In this document: positions 35,132 to 43,709 of the stretch, piece by piece | How the letters are laid out: the number at the start of each line of letters is the position of its first letter | How positions within the stretch are numbered: position 1 is the stretch's first letter | Origin: Rathayibacter iranicus NCPPB 2253 = VKM Ac-1602 | GTDB taxonomy: Bacteria > Actinomycetota > Actinomycetes > Actinomycetales > Microbacteriaceae | Assembly (NCBI RefSeq): GCF_003149025.1 | Contig: NZ_QGDV01000014.1 | Span: forward strand, 1-64,000 | DNA: 64,000 nt | Reading direction: 5' to 3' | Program-made: the position numbers and the translations under genes | The notes under the pieces: model-generated | What the model was told of the DNA's origin: nothing | The model's input: only the letters and a program-made list of their open reading frames with translations | The model's database searches: none

Positions 35132-35155
35132 ATGCTGTCACGGAAGATTTCACTC
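35132..35155 (+). repeat. duplicated 3' end of the hydrolase gene in front of A2
   Basis: The bases before A2 (GCTGTCACGGAAGATTTC and onward) repeat those at the 3' end of the hydrolase gene around 33663-33683. They would encode the terminal AVTEDFTRAP of the hydrolase (AVTEDFTHAP in the parent) before the A2 start region. The duplication that produced A2 therefore carried along the end of the upstream gene and the A1 translation-start context. Confidence 0.8.
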
Positions 35156-35779
35156 GTGCGCCGTGACATGCCTCTCATTACAGTCGTTCTGATCACCCTC
35201 GCCATCGCACTAATCACACGATTTCCCCCTCAGGCAGAAGAAGAAAGGCCGACCCTGACACCTCAGGAGAATCGCATCGCCCTGGTCCAGTTCGTCCGCG
35301 ACACGGCACAACAGCTCGACATCGACGGCTGGTGGCCCAGAAACGGATCCGCCTCCCCCTACGACTGCACGCAGGCGAACCGCGATCGCGGTGCCCGGTA
35401 CGACTTCGACCTCCTCGCACCCCGCGGACCGGACGAACGCACCGACCCCACACGAGCAGCGATCCGCGAGCATTCCGCAGACGTCGTCGCCGACTACTGG
35501 CGAAGCCTCGGCATGACCGTCACCATCCTCAGCACCGACGCACGGTACCCCACCGTCTACGCCGACGGCGGACCCGTCCACCGAGCCAGCTTCGCCACCG
35601 ACGGGCCGAACGACTCCTACATGGTTGGAGCGACGTCCTACTGCCAACCGGGCGACGTGACGAGCATCCGCGACAACGACGACGCAAAGCGGGCAGCAGG
35701 CGCCGTGCTCCCCGGCGACGAAGGAACCATCGACCGCAACGACCCACGACGGTCCGAAATGTCCAAACCCCGACCATAA
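35156..35779 (+). CDS. membrane-anchored two-cysteine protein A2, paralogue of A1
   Basis: The protein has 207 residues from GTG 35156, the position equivalent to the A1 start. It has one membrane helix (LITVVLITLAIALITRF) and the same outer domain with LDIDGWWPRNG, YDCTQ, YDFDLLAPRG and SYCQPG. Exactly 200 bp (35405-35604) are identical to A1 (33943-34142), whereas the sequence on the 5' side differs much more. This is a mosaic typical of gene conversion. It is intact and both cysteines are present. It stands after the broken B1 copy and before a stub of a second B copy. Confidence 0.7.
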   Translation: MRRDMPLITVVLITLAIALITRFPPQAEEERPTLTPQENRIALVQFVRDTAQQLDIDGWWPRNGSASPYDCTQANRDRGARYDFDLLAPRGPDERTDPTRAAIREHSADVVADYWRSLGMTVTILSTDARYPTVYADGGPVHRASFATDGPNDSYMVGATSYCQPGDVTSIRDNDDAKRAAGAVLPGDEGTIDRNDPRRSEMSKPRP

Positions 35780-35790
35780 CGGGCCGGAGG

Positions 35791-35875
35791 AGAATCCGGT
35801 CGCCCGGCGCTCGGCAAGCAACCTTTCATCCGACGCGACGACATCGGCCATGCACCCACCGTCGACGCAGCGCAG
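35791..35875 (+). pseudogene. 5' stub of a fourth paralogue (B2)
   Basis: After A2 the DNA repeats the A1-B1 spacer (GGAGAATCCGGTCGCCC) and then the first codons of B1. PFIRRDDI is shared, and GHAPTVDA corresponds to SSAPSADT of B1. The similarity ends where the htpX gene begins. The start codon is lost. The array therefore arose as a duplication of an A+B unit whose second B was later deleted to a stub. Confidence 0.7.
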
Positions 35876-36757
35876 CTAGAAGCGCGAGCTCATCTCGCTC
35901 AGGCGGGACACACGATCTGCGATCGGCGGGTGGGTCGCAAACATGCGGGCCACAATGCCCGGCCTGGACGGATCCGCGATCCACAGGTGCGCCATCGAGC
36001 TGTTCTGGCGGAGCATCGGCCGGCCCGTAGCCTCGAGTTTCAGCAGGGCGCGGGCCAGCGCATCAGGGTGACGGGTGGTCAGAGCGCTCGTCGCGTCGGC
36101 TAAGTATTCGCGCTGGCGCGAGATCGAGAGCTGCACGACGGTCGCCACGACCGGAGCGATCAGCATCGCGACCAGGCCGACGATGAGCAAGGCAGGGTTG
36201 CCGCCTCCGCCGTTATTGCCACGACCTCCGAAAAACGCTAGCCGCAAGAAAGCGTCAGAGAGGAAACCCACCGCGACGACCAGACCGAAGACAACCATCG
36301 AGACGCGGATGTCGTAGTTGCGGACGTGTCCGAGTTCGTGAGCCATCACGCCTTCCAGCTCTGCGTCGTCCATGATCGCGAGGAGCCCGGTCGTCGCAGC
36401 GACGACTGCGTGTTCCGGGTCACGGCCGGTCGCGAAGGCGTTGGGTGCCGGATCATCAATGATGTAGACCTTCGGCATCGGCGTTCCGGTGGCGATCGAG
36501 AGGTTTTCGACGATGCGATATAACCGAGGCTCGTCAGACTTCTCGACCATGACGCCGCCACTCAAAGCGACGGCCTGACGCGCAGCGAAAAAGTACTGGA
36601 AGAAAGCATAGGCGGCGGCCGCGACGAGAACCACAACGACGATGGTCGTGCTGCGGTACACGGTGGCCGCCAGAGCACCGAGCCCACCGATGATCGCTAG
36701 GAAGAGCACGACGATGAGCACCGTGTTGCGCTTGTTGCGAGCAATCGCGCTGTACAC
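35876..36757 (-). CDS. htpX: HtpX-family membrane metalloprotease (M48)
   Basis: HtpX is a zinc endopeptidase involved in membrane-protein quality control. It has 293 residues, starting at GTG 36757. Two N-terminal helices (VLIVVLFLAIIGGLGALAA, TIVVVVLVAAAAYAFFQYF) precede the catalytic motif MAHELGHVRNYD (H140, E141, H144). A later transmembrane pair and the third ligand region SRQREYLADATSAL follow. The next upstream gene, lemA, ends 9 bp before its start, and a lemA-htpX pair is common in bacteria. Confidence 0.94.
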   Translation of the reverse strand: MYSAIARNKRNTVLIVVLFLAIIGGLGALAATVYRSTTIVVVVLVAAAAYAFFQYFFAARQAVALSGGVMVEKSDEPRLYRIVENLSIATGTPMPKVYIIDDPAPNAFATGRDPEHAVVAATTGLLAIMDDAELEGVMAHELGHVRNYDIRVSMVVFGLVVAVGFLSDAFLRLAFFGGRGNNGGGGNPALLIVGLVAMLIAPVVATVVQLSISRQREYLADATSALTTRHPDALARALLKLEATGRPMLRQNSSMAHLWIADPSRPGIVARMFATHPPIADRVSRLSEMSSRF

Positions 36758-36766
36758 GGGGGCCGC

Positions 36767-37333
36767 CTAGAACTGCACGCGGGGAGGTTCCGAGATTGCG
36801 GCGAGATCGCCGACCTCGAAGAACTCACGCTCGGAGAAGCCGAGTCGACGCGAGAACAGCGTGTTCGGGAAGACCTTCACCTTGGTGTTCATCTCGCGAA
36901 CGCCGCCATTGTAGAAGCGCCGGGCAGCCTGGATCTTGTCCTCCGTGTCGACCAGCTCACCCTGCAACTGAAGGAAGTTCTGGCTCGCCTGAAGCTGGGG
37001 ATACGCCTCCGCCACGGCGAAGATCGACTTGAGCGCCTTCTGCATGTGGTCCTCGGCGACCGAGGCCTCGGCGGGGCCCTGTGCCTGAAGGGTCTCGGCG
37101 CGTGCCTGCGTGACGGACTCGAACACCTGCCGCTCGTGCGAGGCGTAGCCCTTCACCGAGTCGATCACGTTGGGGATCAGGTCGGCCCGCCGCTTGAGTT
37201 GAACGGTGATGTCGCTCCACGCCTCGTCGACGCGGACGTTGAGCGTCACGAGAGAGTTGTACGTCGCCCAGAGGTAGACCCCGAAGAGCACGACGAGCAC
37301 CACGACGACGATGAGCGGGACAAGCCATTCCAT
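36767..37333 (-). CDS. lemA: LemA family protein
   Basis: The protein has 188 residues at ATG 37333. One N-terminal transmembrane helix (LVPLIVVVVLVVLFGVYLW) precedes an outer four-helix bundle with the family signature DEAWSDITVQLKRRADLIPN. Further motifs are YPQLQASQNFLQLQGELVD, IQAARRFYNGGVREMNTKV and FPNTLFSR. The biochemical role is unknown. It is probably co-transcribed with htpX, suggesting a shared envelope quality-control role. Confidence 0.93.
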   Translation of the reverse strand: MEWLVPLIVVVVLVVLFGVYLWATYNSLVTLNVRVDEAWSDITVQLKRRADLIPNVIDSVKGYASHERQVFESVTQARAETLQAQGPAEASVAEDHMQKALKSIFAVAEAYPQLQASQNFLQLQGELVDTEDKIQAARRFYNGGVREMNTKVKVFPNTLFSRRLGFSEREFFEVGDLAAISEPPRVQF

Positions 37334-37479
37334 GGCATCCAGTGTAAGGAGAGGATACTTCTCGACGCTCTCGATGAGGCGCATTCGCAGGAGGCGGCAG
37401 CGCGGCGAGAAGGTGAGGCGAGTCCCGATGCGAGCTACTCGTGAAGCAGGGCGAGAGCGCGGTCGAGGAAGGCGAGGCG

Positions 37480-38058
37480 TTACTTGAGAGTCTTTTGCAG
37501 CAGGACCGTGCTGAGCCAGCGCTCGAACTTGAAGCCCACGCGACCCATGCGGCCAACCTCGACGAAGCCGAACTGCGCGTGCATCGCGAGCGAGGCCTCC
37601 GCGCCCCTATCGGCGATGACGGCCATGACCTGCCGGATGCCGACGGCTTGTGCACGCTCCAGCAGCTCGGTCATGAGCACCTTGCCGAGCCCCTTGCCCG
37701 TCGCCGCCGCACGCAGATAGATCGAGTTCTCGACCGTGAACCGATAAGCGCGCTTAGACGACCACGGCGATACCATCGCGTAGCCGAGGATCTGGCCGGA
37801 GGGCGACACGGCGACGATAAAGGGGTGCCCGAGCTTGTTGCTGCGAGCGAACTTGGTACGCCACTCCCTCAGCGTCGAGTCGTCCTCGTCGAAGGTGACG
37901 ACGGTGTTGCGCACATAGTGGTTATAAATCTCACGGATGTCCGGCAGGTCGATTTCGCGGGCCTCGCGGATCTCGAATGAGAAGTCTGGTTCCGGCGGCA
38001 GGGCCTTCCGCAGGTGCGGCGGCAGCACGCGCCGCTTCTCGTACTCTTCCTCAAGCAT
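37480..38058 (-). CDS. GNAT acetyltransferase, phosphinothricin acetyltransferase-like
   Basis: The protein has 192 residues. The N-terminal ~30 residues are extra (RVLPPHLRKALPPEPDF). The GNAT fold follows with IREAREIDLPDIREIYNHYV, TFDEDDSTLREW, the GYAMVSPWSSKRAYRFTVEN segment and the acetyl-CoA loop AAATGKGLGKVLMTEL. The motif order matches the Pat/Bar subfamily (N-acetylation of phosphinothricin-like compounds or methionine sulfoximine). The true substrate is unknown. Confidence 0.82.
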   Translation of the reverse strand: MLEEEYEKRRVLPPHLRKALPPEPDFSFEIREAREIDLPDIREIYNHYVRNTVVTFDEDDSTLREWRTKFARSNKLGHPFIVAVSPSGQILGYAMVSPWSSKRAYRFTVENSIYLRAAATGKGLGKVLMTELLERAQAVGIRQVMAVIADRGAEASLAMHAQFGFVEVGRMGRVGFKFERWLSTVLLQKTLK

Positions 38059-38121
38059 GTGTCTCCCTGTCGACTCCGCCCGTCAATCCGAGCCAGCGTA
38101 ACCGCCCGGACATTGCCCCGC

Positions 38122-38808
38122 TCATGCGAGTGCACTCCAGTCGACCGGCTCCGCCCCGCGCTCGATCAGCAGCTCGTTCGCGCGGCTAAACGGGCGAGAG
38201 CCGAAGAAACCGCGCGACGCCGACAGGGGGCTCGGGTGCGCGCTTTCGACTACTCCTGCGCCGCCGAGCAAAGGACGCAGCGACGCAGCGTCTCGGCCCC
38301 AGAGGACTGCGACCAGAGGGCTCTCCCGTGCAGCAAGGGTGCGAATCGCATGCTCGGTGACTTTCTCCCAGCCTTTGCCCCGATGAGACGCCGGAGCACC
38401 GGGCGCTACTGTCAGGACGCGGTTAAGCAGCATGACTCCGCTCGTCGTCCAGCCGCTGAGATCGCCGTGCTCGGGAGCGGGGACACCGAGATCATCGCGA
38501 AGTTCACGGTAGATGTTCTGCAGACTCCGGGGCAGCGGGCGCACATGTCGCTCGACGGCGAACGAGAGGCCGATGGGGTGCCCGGGCGTCGGGTACGGAT
38601 CCTGCCCGACGATGAGCACGCGCACGTCCTCGAGCGGAGTGGCGAAAGCGCGAAGGACGTCGCGCCCCGCGGGGAGGTACCGTCGCCCTTCCGCCACCTC
38701 GCCGCGAAGAAAGTCACCCATCGCCGCGATGTCGGGGCCGACGGGAGCGAGTGCGCGCGCCCAGCCCTCATCAATGAAGCCGGCGGCGGCGAGTTGCGTG
38801 AGGTCCAC
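38122..38808 (-). CDS. ung: uracil-DNA glycosylase, family 1
   Basis: Ung removes uracil from DNA to start base-excision repair. It has 228 residues at GTG 38808. The catalytic loop [17 protein letters not shown] carries D70. The DNA-intercalation loop [14 protein letters not shown] supplies the catalytic His. [11 protein letters not shown] and [10 protein letters not shown] are further family motifs. It is the last of four minus-strand genes, starting 4 bp from the stop of the S51 peptidase-like gene. Confidence 0.96.
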   Translation of the reverse strand: MDLTQLAAAGFIDEGWARALAPVGPDIAAMGDFLRGEVAEGRRYLPAGRDVLRAFATPLEDVRVLIVGQDPYPTPGHPIGLSFAVERHVRPLPRSLQNIYRELRDDLGVPAPEHGDLSGWTTSGVMLLNRVLTVAPGAPASHRGKGWEKVTEHAIRTLAARESPLVAVLWGRDAASLRPLLGGAGVVESAHPSPLSASRGFFGSRPFSRANELLIERGAEPVDWSALA

Positions 38809-38811
38809 GGG

Positions 38812-39537
38812 TCAGCTCGCCGCGAGAGTGGCGACGACCACTCCCGCGTCGCTCCCGCTCACGCGCCAGGCCGACCCGGCGCCGCCGACGCGGAGGGCGC
38901 CTGTCCCGACGATGAGCACGGTCGACTCGTCAAGCGCGACTCCGCCGTCGACCAGTCCGGCCTCGACGGCAGCCACGAGACGCCCGAGCGTGCCCCATTG
39001 GGCAGCGTGCACATCGATCGAGACGTCGACCAGGCCGATACCCTCACGCACTGTCACCTCGTCCAGTTCCTCAGCCACCGCCTCCGGAGCGACATCGACG
39101 CCGCCGATGCGATGGCCGCCGACGATCGCCCGGTCTGCCGCGACAGCCGCTCCTGCGGAGTAGCCCGCGTAGGGAACGCCGGAGGAAACGAGGTCGCGCA
39201 AGCGGGGGAAGCAGGCTTCGAGGGCGTCGCGATAGGCAGGAGTGAGACCGCCACCGACGAAGATCCCGTCGACGCCGTCGAACACCGAGGGATCGATTCG
39301 CCCGCCCTCCGGCTTCATGACGGCACACGGCTCCAGCGCCCCGACCGAGGCGAGCAGCGCAGAATAGGTGGAGTACGCCTCGAGGCCGAGGCCGTCGTGC
39401 ACGACGACGATCGCGATGCGGGGGCCCTCGATGCGGCCGGCGTTGACCGCACGAGCACGCGCCTCCGCCAGGAAGGCTCCGTACAACTGCTGGTCGTGCT
39501 CGGCGCCGCCTCCGCCGCCGATCAGGTGGACGCTCAT
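38812..39537 (-). CDS. S51-family peptidase-like protein (peptidase E/cyanophycinase fold)
   Basis: The protein has 241 residues at ATG 39537, overlapping the preceding stop as ATGA. MSVHLIGGGGGAEHD is followed by [19 protein letters not shown] and the nucleophile segment PYAGYSAGAAVAADRAI, with Ser in the YSAGA elbow as in dipeptidase E. A late DVSIDVHAAQWGTLGRL may carry the His. The family hydrolyses Asp-containing dipeptides or cyanophycin. The substrate here is unknown. Confidence 0.75.
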   Translation of the reverse strand: MSVHLIGGGGGAEHDQQLYGAFLAEARARAVNAGRIEGPRIAIVVVHDGLGLEAYSTYSALLASVGALEPCAVMKPEGGRIDPSVFDGVDGIFVGGGLTPAYRDALEACFPRLRDLVSSGVPYAGYSAGAAVAADRAIVGGHRIGGVDVAPEAVAEELDEVTVREGIGLVDVSIDVHAAQWGTLGRLVAAVEAGLVDGGVALDESTVLIVGTGALRVGGAGSAWRVSGSDAGVVVATLAAS

Positions 39538-40064
39538 CGGTCGTCCTCGGCAAGGGCTCCGTCCACCGGGGGCAGAGCCGACCAGGGGAAGACGATCCAG
39601 CGCGGAGTGCGGCGCCAAAAGAAGTCAGGCTCGAGAACCGTCCGCGGCTTCGTATAGAGGGTGACGGTGCGCACCTCGGCGCCCATCGCGCGAAGTAGCG
39701 TCACCGAGAGGGCGAGGGTGTGGCCGGAGTCGGAGACGTCGTCGACCAGGAGGATGCGCTTGCCGCGGACCGACGCCTCGTCAAGCAGCGTCGGCAGCAC
39801 GACGGGCTCCGCCAGACGCGCCTCGACGCCGGTGTAGAACTCGACGTTCAGGGCCCCGCAGCTCTTAATGCCGAGCGCATAGGCCACGGCGCCCGCGAGC
39901 AAGAGTCCGCCGCGGGCGATGGCGACGACCAGCTCCGGGCGGTAGCCGGACGCCACGACGTCGTCGGCCAAGTGGCGTGCTGCATCACCGAATTCGAGCC
40001 AGCCGAGCACCTCCTTCTCCGCGGCGGCGAGGAGGGCGGCGGAGTCGTCGGCGTCGGAAACCAT
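39534..40064 (-). CDS. phosphoribosyltransferase family protein
   Basis: The protein has 176 residues at ATG 40064. It has a type I phosphoribosyltransferase fold with the PRPP-binding motif KRILLVDDVSDSGHTLAL and the N-terminal hood region LVVAIARGGLLLAGAVAYAL. It most resembles the xanthine/guanine phosphoribosyltransferase-like or ComF-like group, but no base specificity can be read. It is translationally coupled to the S51-like gene and then ung, a small nucleotide/repair-flavoured run. Confidence 0.82.
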   Translation of the reverse strand: MVSDADDSAALLAAAEKEVLGWLEFGDAARHLADDVVASGYRPELVVAIARGGLLLAGAVAYALGIKSCGALNVEFYTGVEARLAEPVVLPTLLDEASVRGKRILLVDDVSDSGHTLALSVTLLRAMGAEVRTVTLYTKPRTVLEPDFFWRRTPRWIVFPWSALPPVDGALAEDDR

Positions 40065-40106
40065 GAGGGACAGGCTAGGCCGTCGCGGGCCTTCGCGTCA
40101 CATCGC

Positions 40107-40883
40107 TCAGGCGCGCGGTGCCAGAGGCGCCCGCGCCACCTTGTGCGCGGCCGCCTGAGCGACCGGCTTGATGGTCACCAGGTCGAGGTTGACGTGGGCG
40201 GGCAACTCGACGGCGGAGACGATCGCGGCGGCGACGTCCTCGGCGACGAGGGGATCGGTGACACCCGCGTAGACGGCGTCGGCGAGTTCGCGGTCGCCGC
40301 GGAAGCGCAGCAGCGCGAACTCATCGGTGGCGACCATCCCGGGAGCGATCTCGATCACGCGGATCGGCTCCCCGGCCAGCTCCAGCCGTAGCACGCCGAC
40401 GAGCGCGTGCGCGGCGAACTTGGAGGCGTTGTAGCCGCCTCCGCCCTCGTAGGAGGTGTGCCCGGCGATCGAGGTGACGGTCACGATGTCGGCGGAGGAG
40501 CCGCTCCCCTCGATCCCCGCACGCAGCAGCGGGAGCAGCGCGCTGATCACCAGCTTGACCGCGAGCACGTTGATCTCGAACATGCGGCGCCAGTCCTCGG
40601 GGTCCGACGTCTCGATCGGATCGAGTCCGAGCGCGGCGCCCGCGTTGTTCACCAGGGCGTGCACAGGCCCTGACGCGGCGAGATGGTCGCGCATCGCGTC
40701 GACCTGGGCGGCGTCGGTGAGGTCGGCGACGAAGAACTCGGCGCCCGTCTCGGCGGCGAGCGCCTCCAGACGGTCGCGCCGGCGCGCGACAGCGACGACC
40801 TCCCAGCCGTGCTCTCGGAACAAGCGGACCGTCGCCGCTCCGATCCCCGAACTCGCTCCTGTCACCACAACGCGTCGACCCAC
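40107..40883 (-). CDS. short-chain dehydrogenase/reductase
   Basis: This is a classical SDR of 258 residues at GTG 40883. The cofactor-binding glycine motif TGASSGIG is at residues 8-15. The basic patch ARRRDRLEAL predicts NADP preference. NNAGAAL, the catalytic Ser in VTVTSIAGH and the YNASK motif are present. C-terminal features (PLVAEDVAAAIVSAVELPAH, NLDLVTIKPVAQ) resemble the YdfG-like serine/3-hydroxy acid dehydrogenase branch. The substrate is not known. Confidence 0.88.
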   Translation of the reverse strand: MGRRVVVTGASSGIGAATVRLFREHGWEVVAVARRRDRLEALAAETGAEFFVADLTDAAQVDAMRDHLAASGPVHALVNNAGAALGLDPIETSDPEDWRRMFEINVLAVKLVISALLPLLRAGIEGSGSSADIVTVTSIAGHTSYEGGGGYNASKFAAHALVGVLRLELAGEPIRVIEIAPGMVATDEFALLRFRGDRELADAVYAGVTDPLVAEDVAAAIVSAVELPAHVNLDLVTIKPVAQAAAHKVARAPLAPRA

Positions 40884-40953
40884 GCCCGTTCCCTTCCGTC
40901 AAGCCTTGGACACCCTCGACCCCGTCGTCGCAGCCCAACGCTAGTCTGGCCGC

Positions 40954-42111
40954 GTGCCGCCCGCCGACCCGGCCCCCGCGACCGCCGGGACAGCCGTTGC
41001 TCCCCAGCGCCGCGTGCCCCTCTGGGACAACGCGCGCTTTCTCTGCGTGACTCTCGTCGTGATCGGCCACGGGATCCAGCGGCTGACGGCCCATTCGGAC
41101 ACCTCGCTCATCGTCTACTTGACGATCTACGCCTTCCACATGCCGGCGTTCGCGATCATCTCGGGCTACTTCTCCAAGAGTGGGGCGCCGAGTGCACGGG
41201 CGATGCGCCGGGTTCTCACGGACATCCTGCTGCCCTACCTGATCATGGAGACGATCTGGACGCTCGTACAGTTCCTGGTCGAGGGCAAGCAGGAGTTCAA
41301 CCCGACCACGCCGAGCTGGACGCTGTGGTTCCTGCTCGCTCTGGGCATCTTCCGCCTGGTCCTCCCCTATCTGACGCTGCTGCGCTGGCCGCTGCTGATC
41401 AGCGTGATGCTCGCGGTCGGGGTCAGCTACTACGACAACATCGACTCGACCTTCTCTCTCGCGCGCGCGATCGGGATCCTGCCGTTCTTCGTCTTCGGCT
41501 GGCGGCTGCGCGGATTCGCACCGGGCGGCCGCTCCGTCGTCGAGTGGTGGCTGGCACAACCGTCCGCGCGAGTACTGGGAGCCCGGGTCGCCGCGGTCCT
41601 CCTCTTCGCGGTGGCGACGGTCGTGATGACGGTCAACATTGAGGCGTTCCGCGCGGTCGACCTGCGGTTCTGGTTCTTTTACGACCGCCCCTACGACGCT
41701 CTCGGCGAGACGCAGTGGTGGGCCGGCCTGGTGCGCCTGGCGCTGATGGTGGCCGCCGTGGTCCTCTCGCTGGCGCTGTTCGCCCTCGTTCCGCGCCGAC
41801 GTACGCCGCTCACTGCGTGGGGCCAGTCGACGATGTACGTCTACCTCTTGCACAGCTTCGTCCTCTATCCGCTGCGGGAGTCGGGGCTCCTGTCCCGGAC
41901 GGAGAGCACGCTCGCGCTGGTGCTGATGATCCTGTTCTGTATCGCCGTCTCAATCGCCCTCTCGCTGGGCTGGACGCGCACCGTCTTCCACCGGCTGGTC
42001 GAGCCCCGCGCAGCCTGGCTGTTCGCCCCAAACGCCGACGCGCGACCGCCGCGACCGGACCGCGCCGACCCCACCGGAGCAAAGCGCGACCGGCAGCCCG
42101 AGCGACGCTGA
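40954..42111 (+). CDS. acyltransferase 3-like polytopic membrane protein
   Basis: The protein has 385 residues from GTG 40954. About ten transmembrane helices follow a short Pro/Ala-rich start. VPLWDNARFLCVTLVVIGHG contains the catalytic-type His of the OatA/acyltransferase-3 superfamily. AFHMPAFAIISGYFSKSG and the late TMYVYLLHSFVLYPL are also characteristic. Such proteins O-acylate cell-surface glycans or lipids. No glycosyl or wall-modifying partner is adjacent. Confidence 0.78.
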   Translation: MPPADPAPATAGTAVAPQRRVPLWDNARFLCVTLVVIGHGIQRLTAHSDTSLIVYLTIYAFHMPAFAIISGYFSKSGAPSARAMRRVLTDILLPYLIMETIWTLVQFLVEGKQEFNPTTPSWTLWFLLALGIFRLVLPYLTLLRWPLLISVMLAVGVSYYDNIDSTFSLARAIGILPFFVFGWRLRGFAPGGRSVVEWWLAQPSARVLGARVAAVLLFAVATVVMTVNIEAFRAVDLRFWFFYDRPYDALGETQWWAGLVRLALMVAAVVLSLALFALVPRRRTPLTAWGQSTMYVYLLHSFVLYPLRESGLLSRTESTLALVLMILFCIAVSIALSLGWTRTVFHRLVEPRAAWLFAPNADARPPRPDRADPTGAKRDRQPERR

Positions 42112-42223
42112 CCGGCATTACCCCGTGTTTCGGGGACCCTGGCCGCCGTGCAGGGGCGCGCGTACGCTCATCGCGACGGAGAAAGGCCCCGTCCTCGACC
42201 CCGATGATCCGATGGGAAGAATC

Positions 42224-43552
42224 ATGACCGACTCCGAGAAGTGGCAGTTCGAGACCAAGCAGATCCACTCGGGAGCCGCACCGGACCCGGTGACCAGGGC
42301 CCGCGCGACACCGATCTACCAGACCACCTCCTACGTCTTCGACAGTGCAGAACACGCGCAGAACCTGTTCGCGCTGGCCGAGTTCGGCAACATCTACACC
42401 CGCATCCAGAACCCGACTCACGCGGTCGTGGAGGAGCGCCTCGCTGCTCTTGAGGGCGGCTCCGGCGCCCTACTGCTTGCCTCGGGACAGGCTGCTGAGA
42501 CGGCGGCTGTGCTCAACCTCGCGCAGGCCGGCGACCATATCGTCTCTTCCTCTTCGATCTACGGCGGCACCTACAACCTCTTCAAGTACACCCTCGCGAA
42601 GCTGGGCATCGAGACGACCTTCGTCGAGGACCAGGACGACCGGGAGGAGTGGCGCCGCGCGGTCCGCCCGAACACGAAGCTGTTCTTCGCCGAGACCATC
42701 GGCAACCCCAAGATCAACATTCTCGACATCCGCACCGTCGCCGACGTGGCGCACGACGCGGGCGTGCCCCTGATCGTCGACAACACCATCGCGACGCCGT
42801 ATCTGATTCGCCCGTTCGAGCACGGTGCCGACATCATCGTGCACTCCGCGACCAAGTTCCTCGGCGGGCACGGGACCGTCATCGGCGGCGCGATCATCGA
42901 CGGTGGCCGCTTCTCGTGGAGCGAGAACGCCGAGCGCTTCCCCGGCCTGACGACCCCGGATGAGTCCTACCACGGCGCTGTTTACACCGCAGCGGTCGGC
43001 GACTCCCTCGCCTACATCGTCAAGGCCCGCGTGCAACTGCTGCGTGATCTTGGCGCCTCCATCGCTCCGGCGAGCGCCTGGCAGCTCATCCAGGGCATCG
43101 AGACCCTCTCACTGCGGATCGAGCGCCACGTGCAGAACGCGCAGGAGATCGCGGAGTATCTCGAGAACCACTCCGACATCGCGTCGGTCAACTATTCCGG
43201 CCTACCGACCTCGCCCTGGTACGCGGCGGCGAACCATTACGCCCCGAAGGGGGTTGGCGCGGTCCTCTCGTTCGAACTCACGGGCGGAGTGGATGCCGGG
43301 CGCGCCTTCGTCGACTCGCTCACGCTGTTCTCCCATCTCGCGAACATCGGAGACGTGCGCTCGCTGGTCATCCACCCCGCGTCGACCACGCACTCGCAGC
43401 TCTCGCCCGAGCAGCAGCTGACCGCCGGCGTCACCCCCGGTCTGGTGCGCCTGTCGGTCGGCCTCGAGAACATCGACGACCTGCGTGCCGACCTCGACCA
43501 GGCCCTCCGCGCCGCACATACGTTCGTCGAAACCTCCCGCGCGAACGCCTAA
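42224..43552 (+). CDS. metY: O-acetylhomoserine aminocarboxypropyltransferase (sulfhydrylase)
   Basis: This PLP enzyme forms homocysteine from O-acetylhomoserine and sulfide. It has 442 residues at ATG 42224, preceded by GGGAAGA. The PLP lysine lies in HSATKFLGGHGTVIGG. Other Cys/Met-metabolism motifs are TPIYQTTSYVF, ALLLASGQAAETAAV, FFAETIGNPKINILDI and PLIVDNTIATPYL. The substrate is made by MetX, encoded next downstream on the same strand. The 112-bp leader was inspected for SAM-type riboswitch consensus and none was convincing. Confidence 0.93.
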   Translation: MTDSEKWQFETKQIHSGAAPDPVTRARATPIYQTTSYVFDSAEHAQNLFALAEFGNIYTRIQNPTHAVVEERLAALEGGSGALLLASGQAAETAAVLNLAQAGDHIVSSSSIYGGTYNLFKYTLAKLGIETTFVEDQDDREEWRRAVRPNTKLFFAETIGNPKINILDIRTVADVAHDAGVPLIVDNTIATPYLIRPFEHGADIIVHSATKFLGGHGTVIGGAIIDGGRFSWSENAERFPGLTTPDESYHGAVYTAAVGDSLAYIVKARVQLLRDLGASIAPASAWQLIQGIETLSLRIERHVQNAQEIAEYLENHSDIASVNYSGLPTSPWYAAANHYAPKGVGAVLSFELTGGVDAGRAFVDSLTLFSHLANIGDVRSLVIHPASTTHSQLSPEQQLTAGVTPGLVRLSVGLENIDDLRADLDQALRAAHTFVETSRANA

Positions 43553-43565
43553 CCCCTACCAGCCG

Positions 43566-43585
43566 TCTCGCGAAATGTCGCGAGA
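43566..43585. terminator. perfect 8-bp hairpin between metY and metX
   Basis: TCTCGCGA and TCGCGAGA flank a 4-nt loop, 14 bp after the metY stop. No T-tract follows, so attenuation or an RNA-processing signal is as likely as termination. A second, looser pair of matching segments (CGAGAT ... ATCTCG) extends through the following 80 bp. Confidence 0.5.
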
Positions 43586-43709
43586 TCCCCAGGGCCGGAC
43601 GAGGTTGCCTGCCACTGCGTGGAATCTCGTCCGTTCGGTGGGATCTCGTGCAATGCGGGCGGCCCACCCGGCCGCCACGAGAAAGGACGCTCCGCCGTGC
43701 TCTGCCACG

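Noticed and set aside
38014..39657. 547-codon plus-strand frame across ung and the S51-like gene
   Set aside because: It is antisense to genes with clear catalytic motifs; no ribosome site or domain was recognised.
42112..42223. SAM-type riboswitch in front of metY
   Set aside because: I looked for the conserved core and pseudoknot elements expected of SAM-I/SAM-IV leaders in the 112-bp spacer and could not fit them. A covariance-model search would be decisive.
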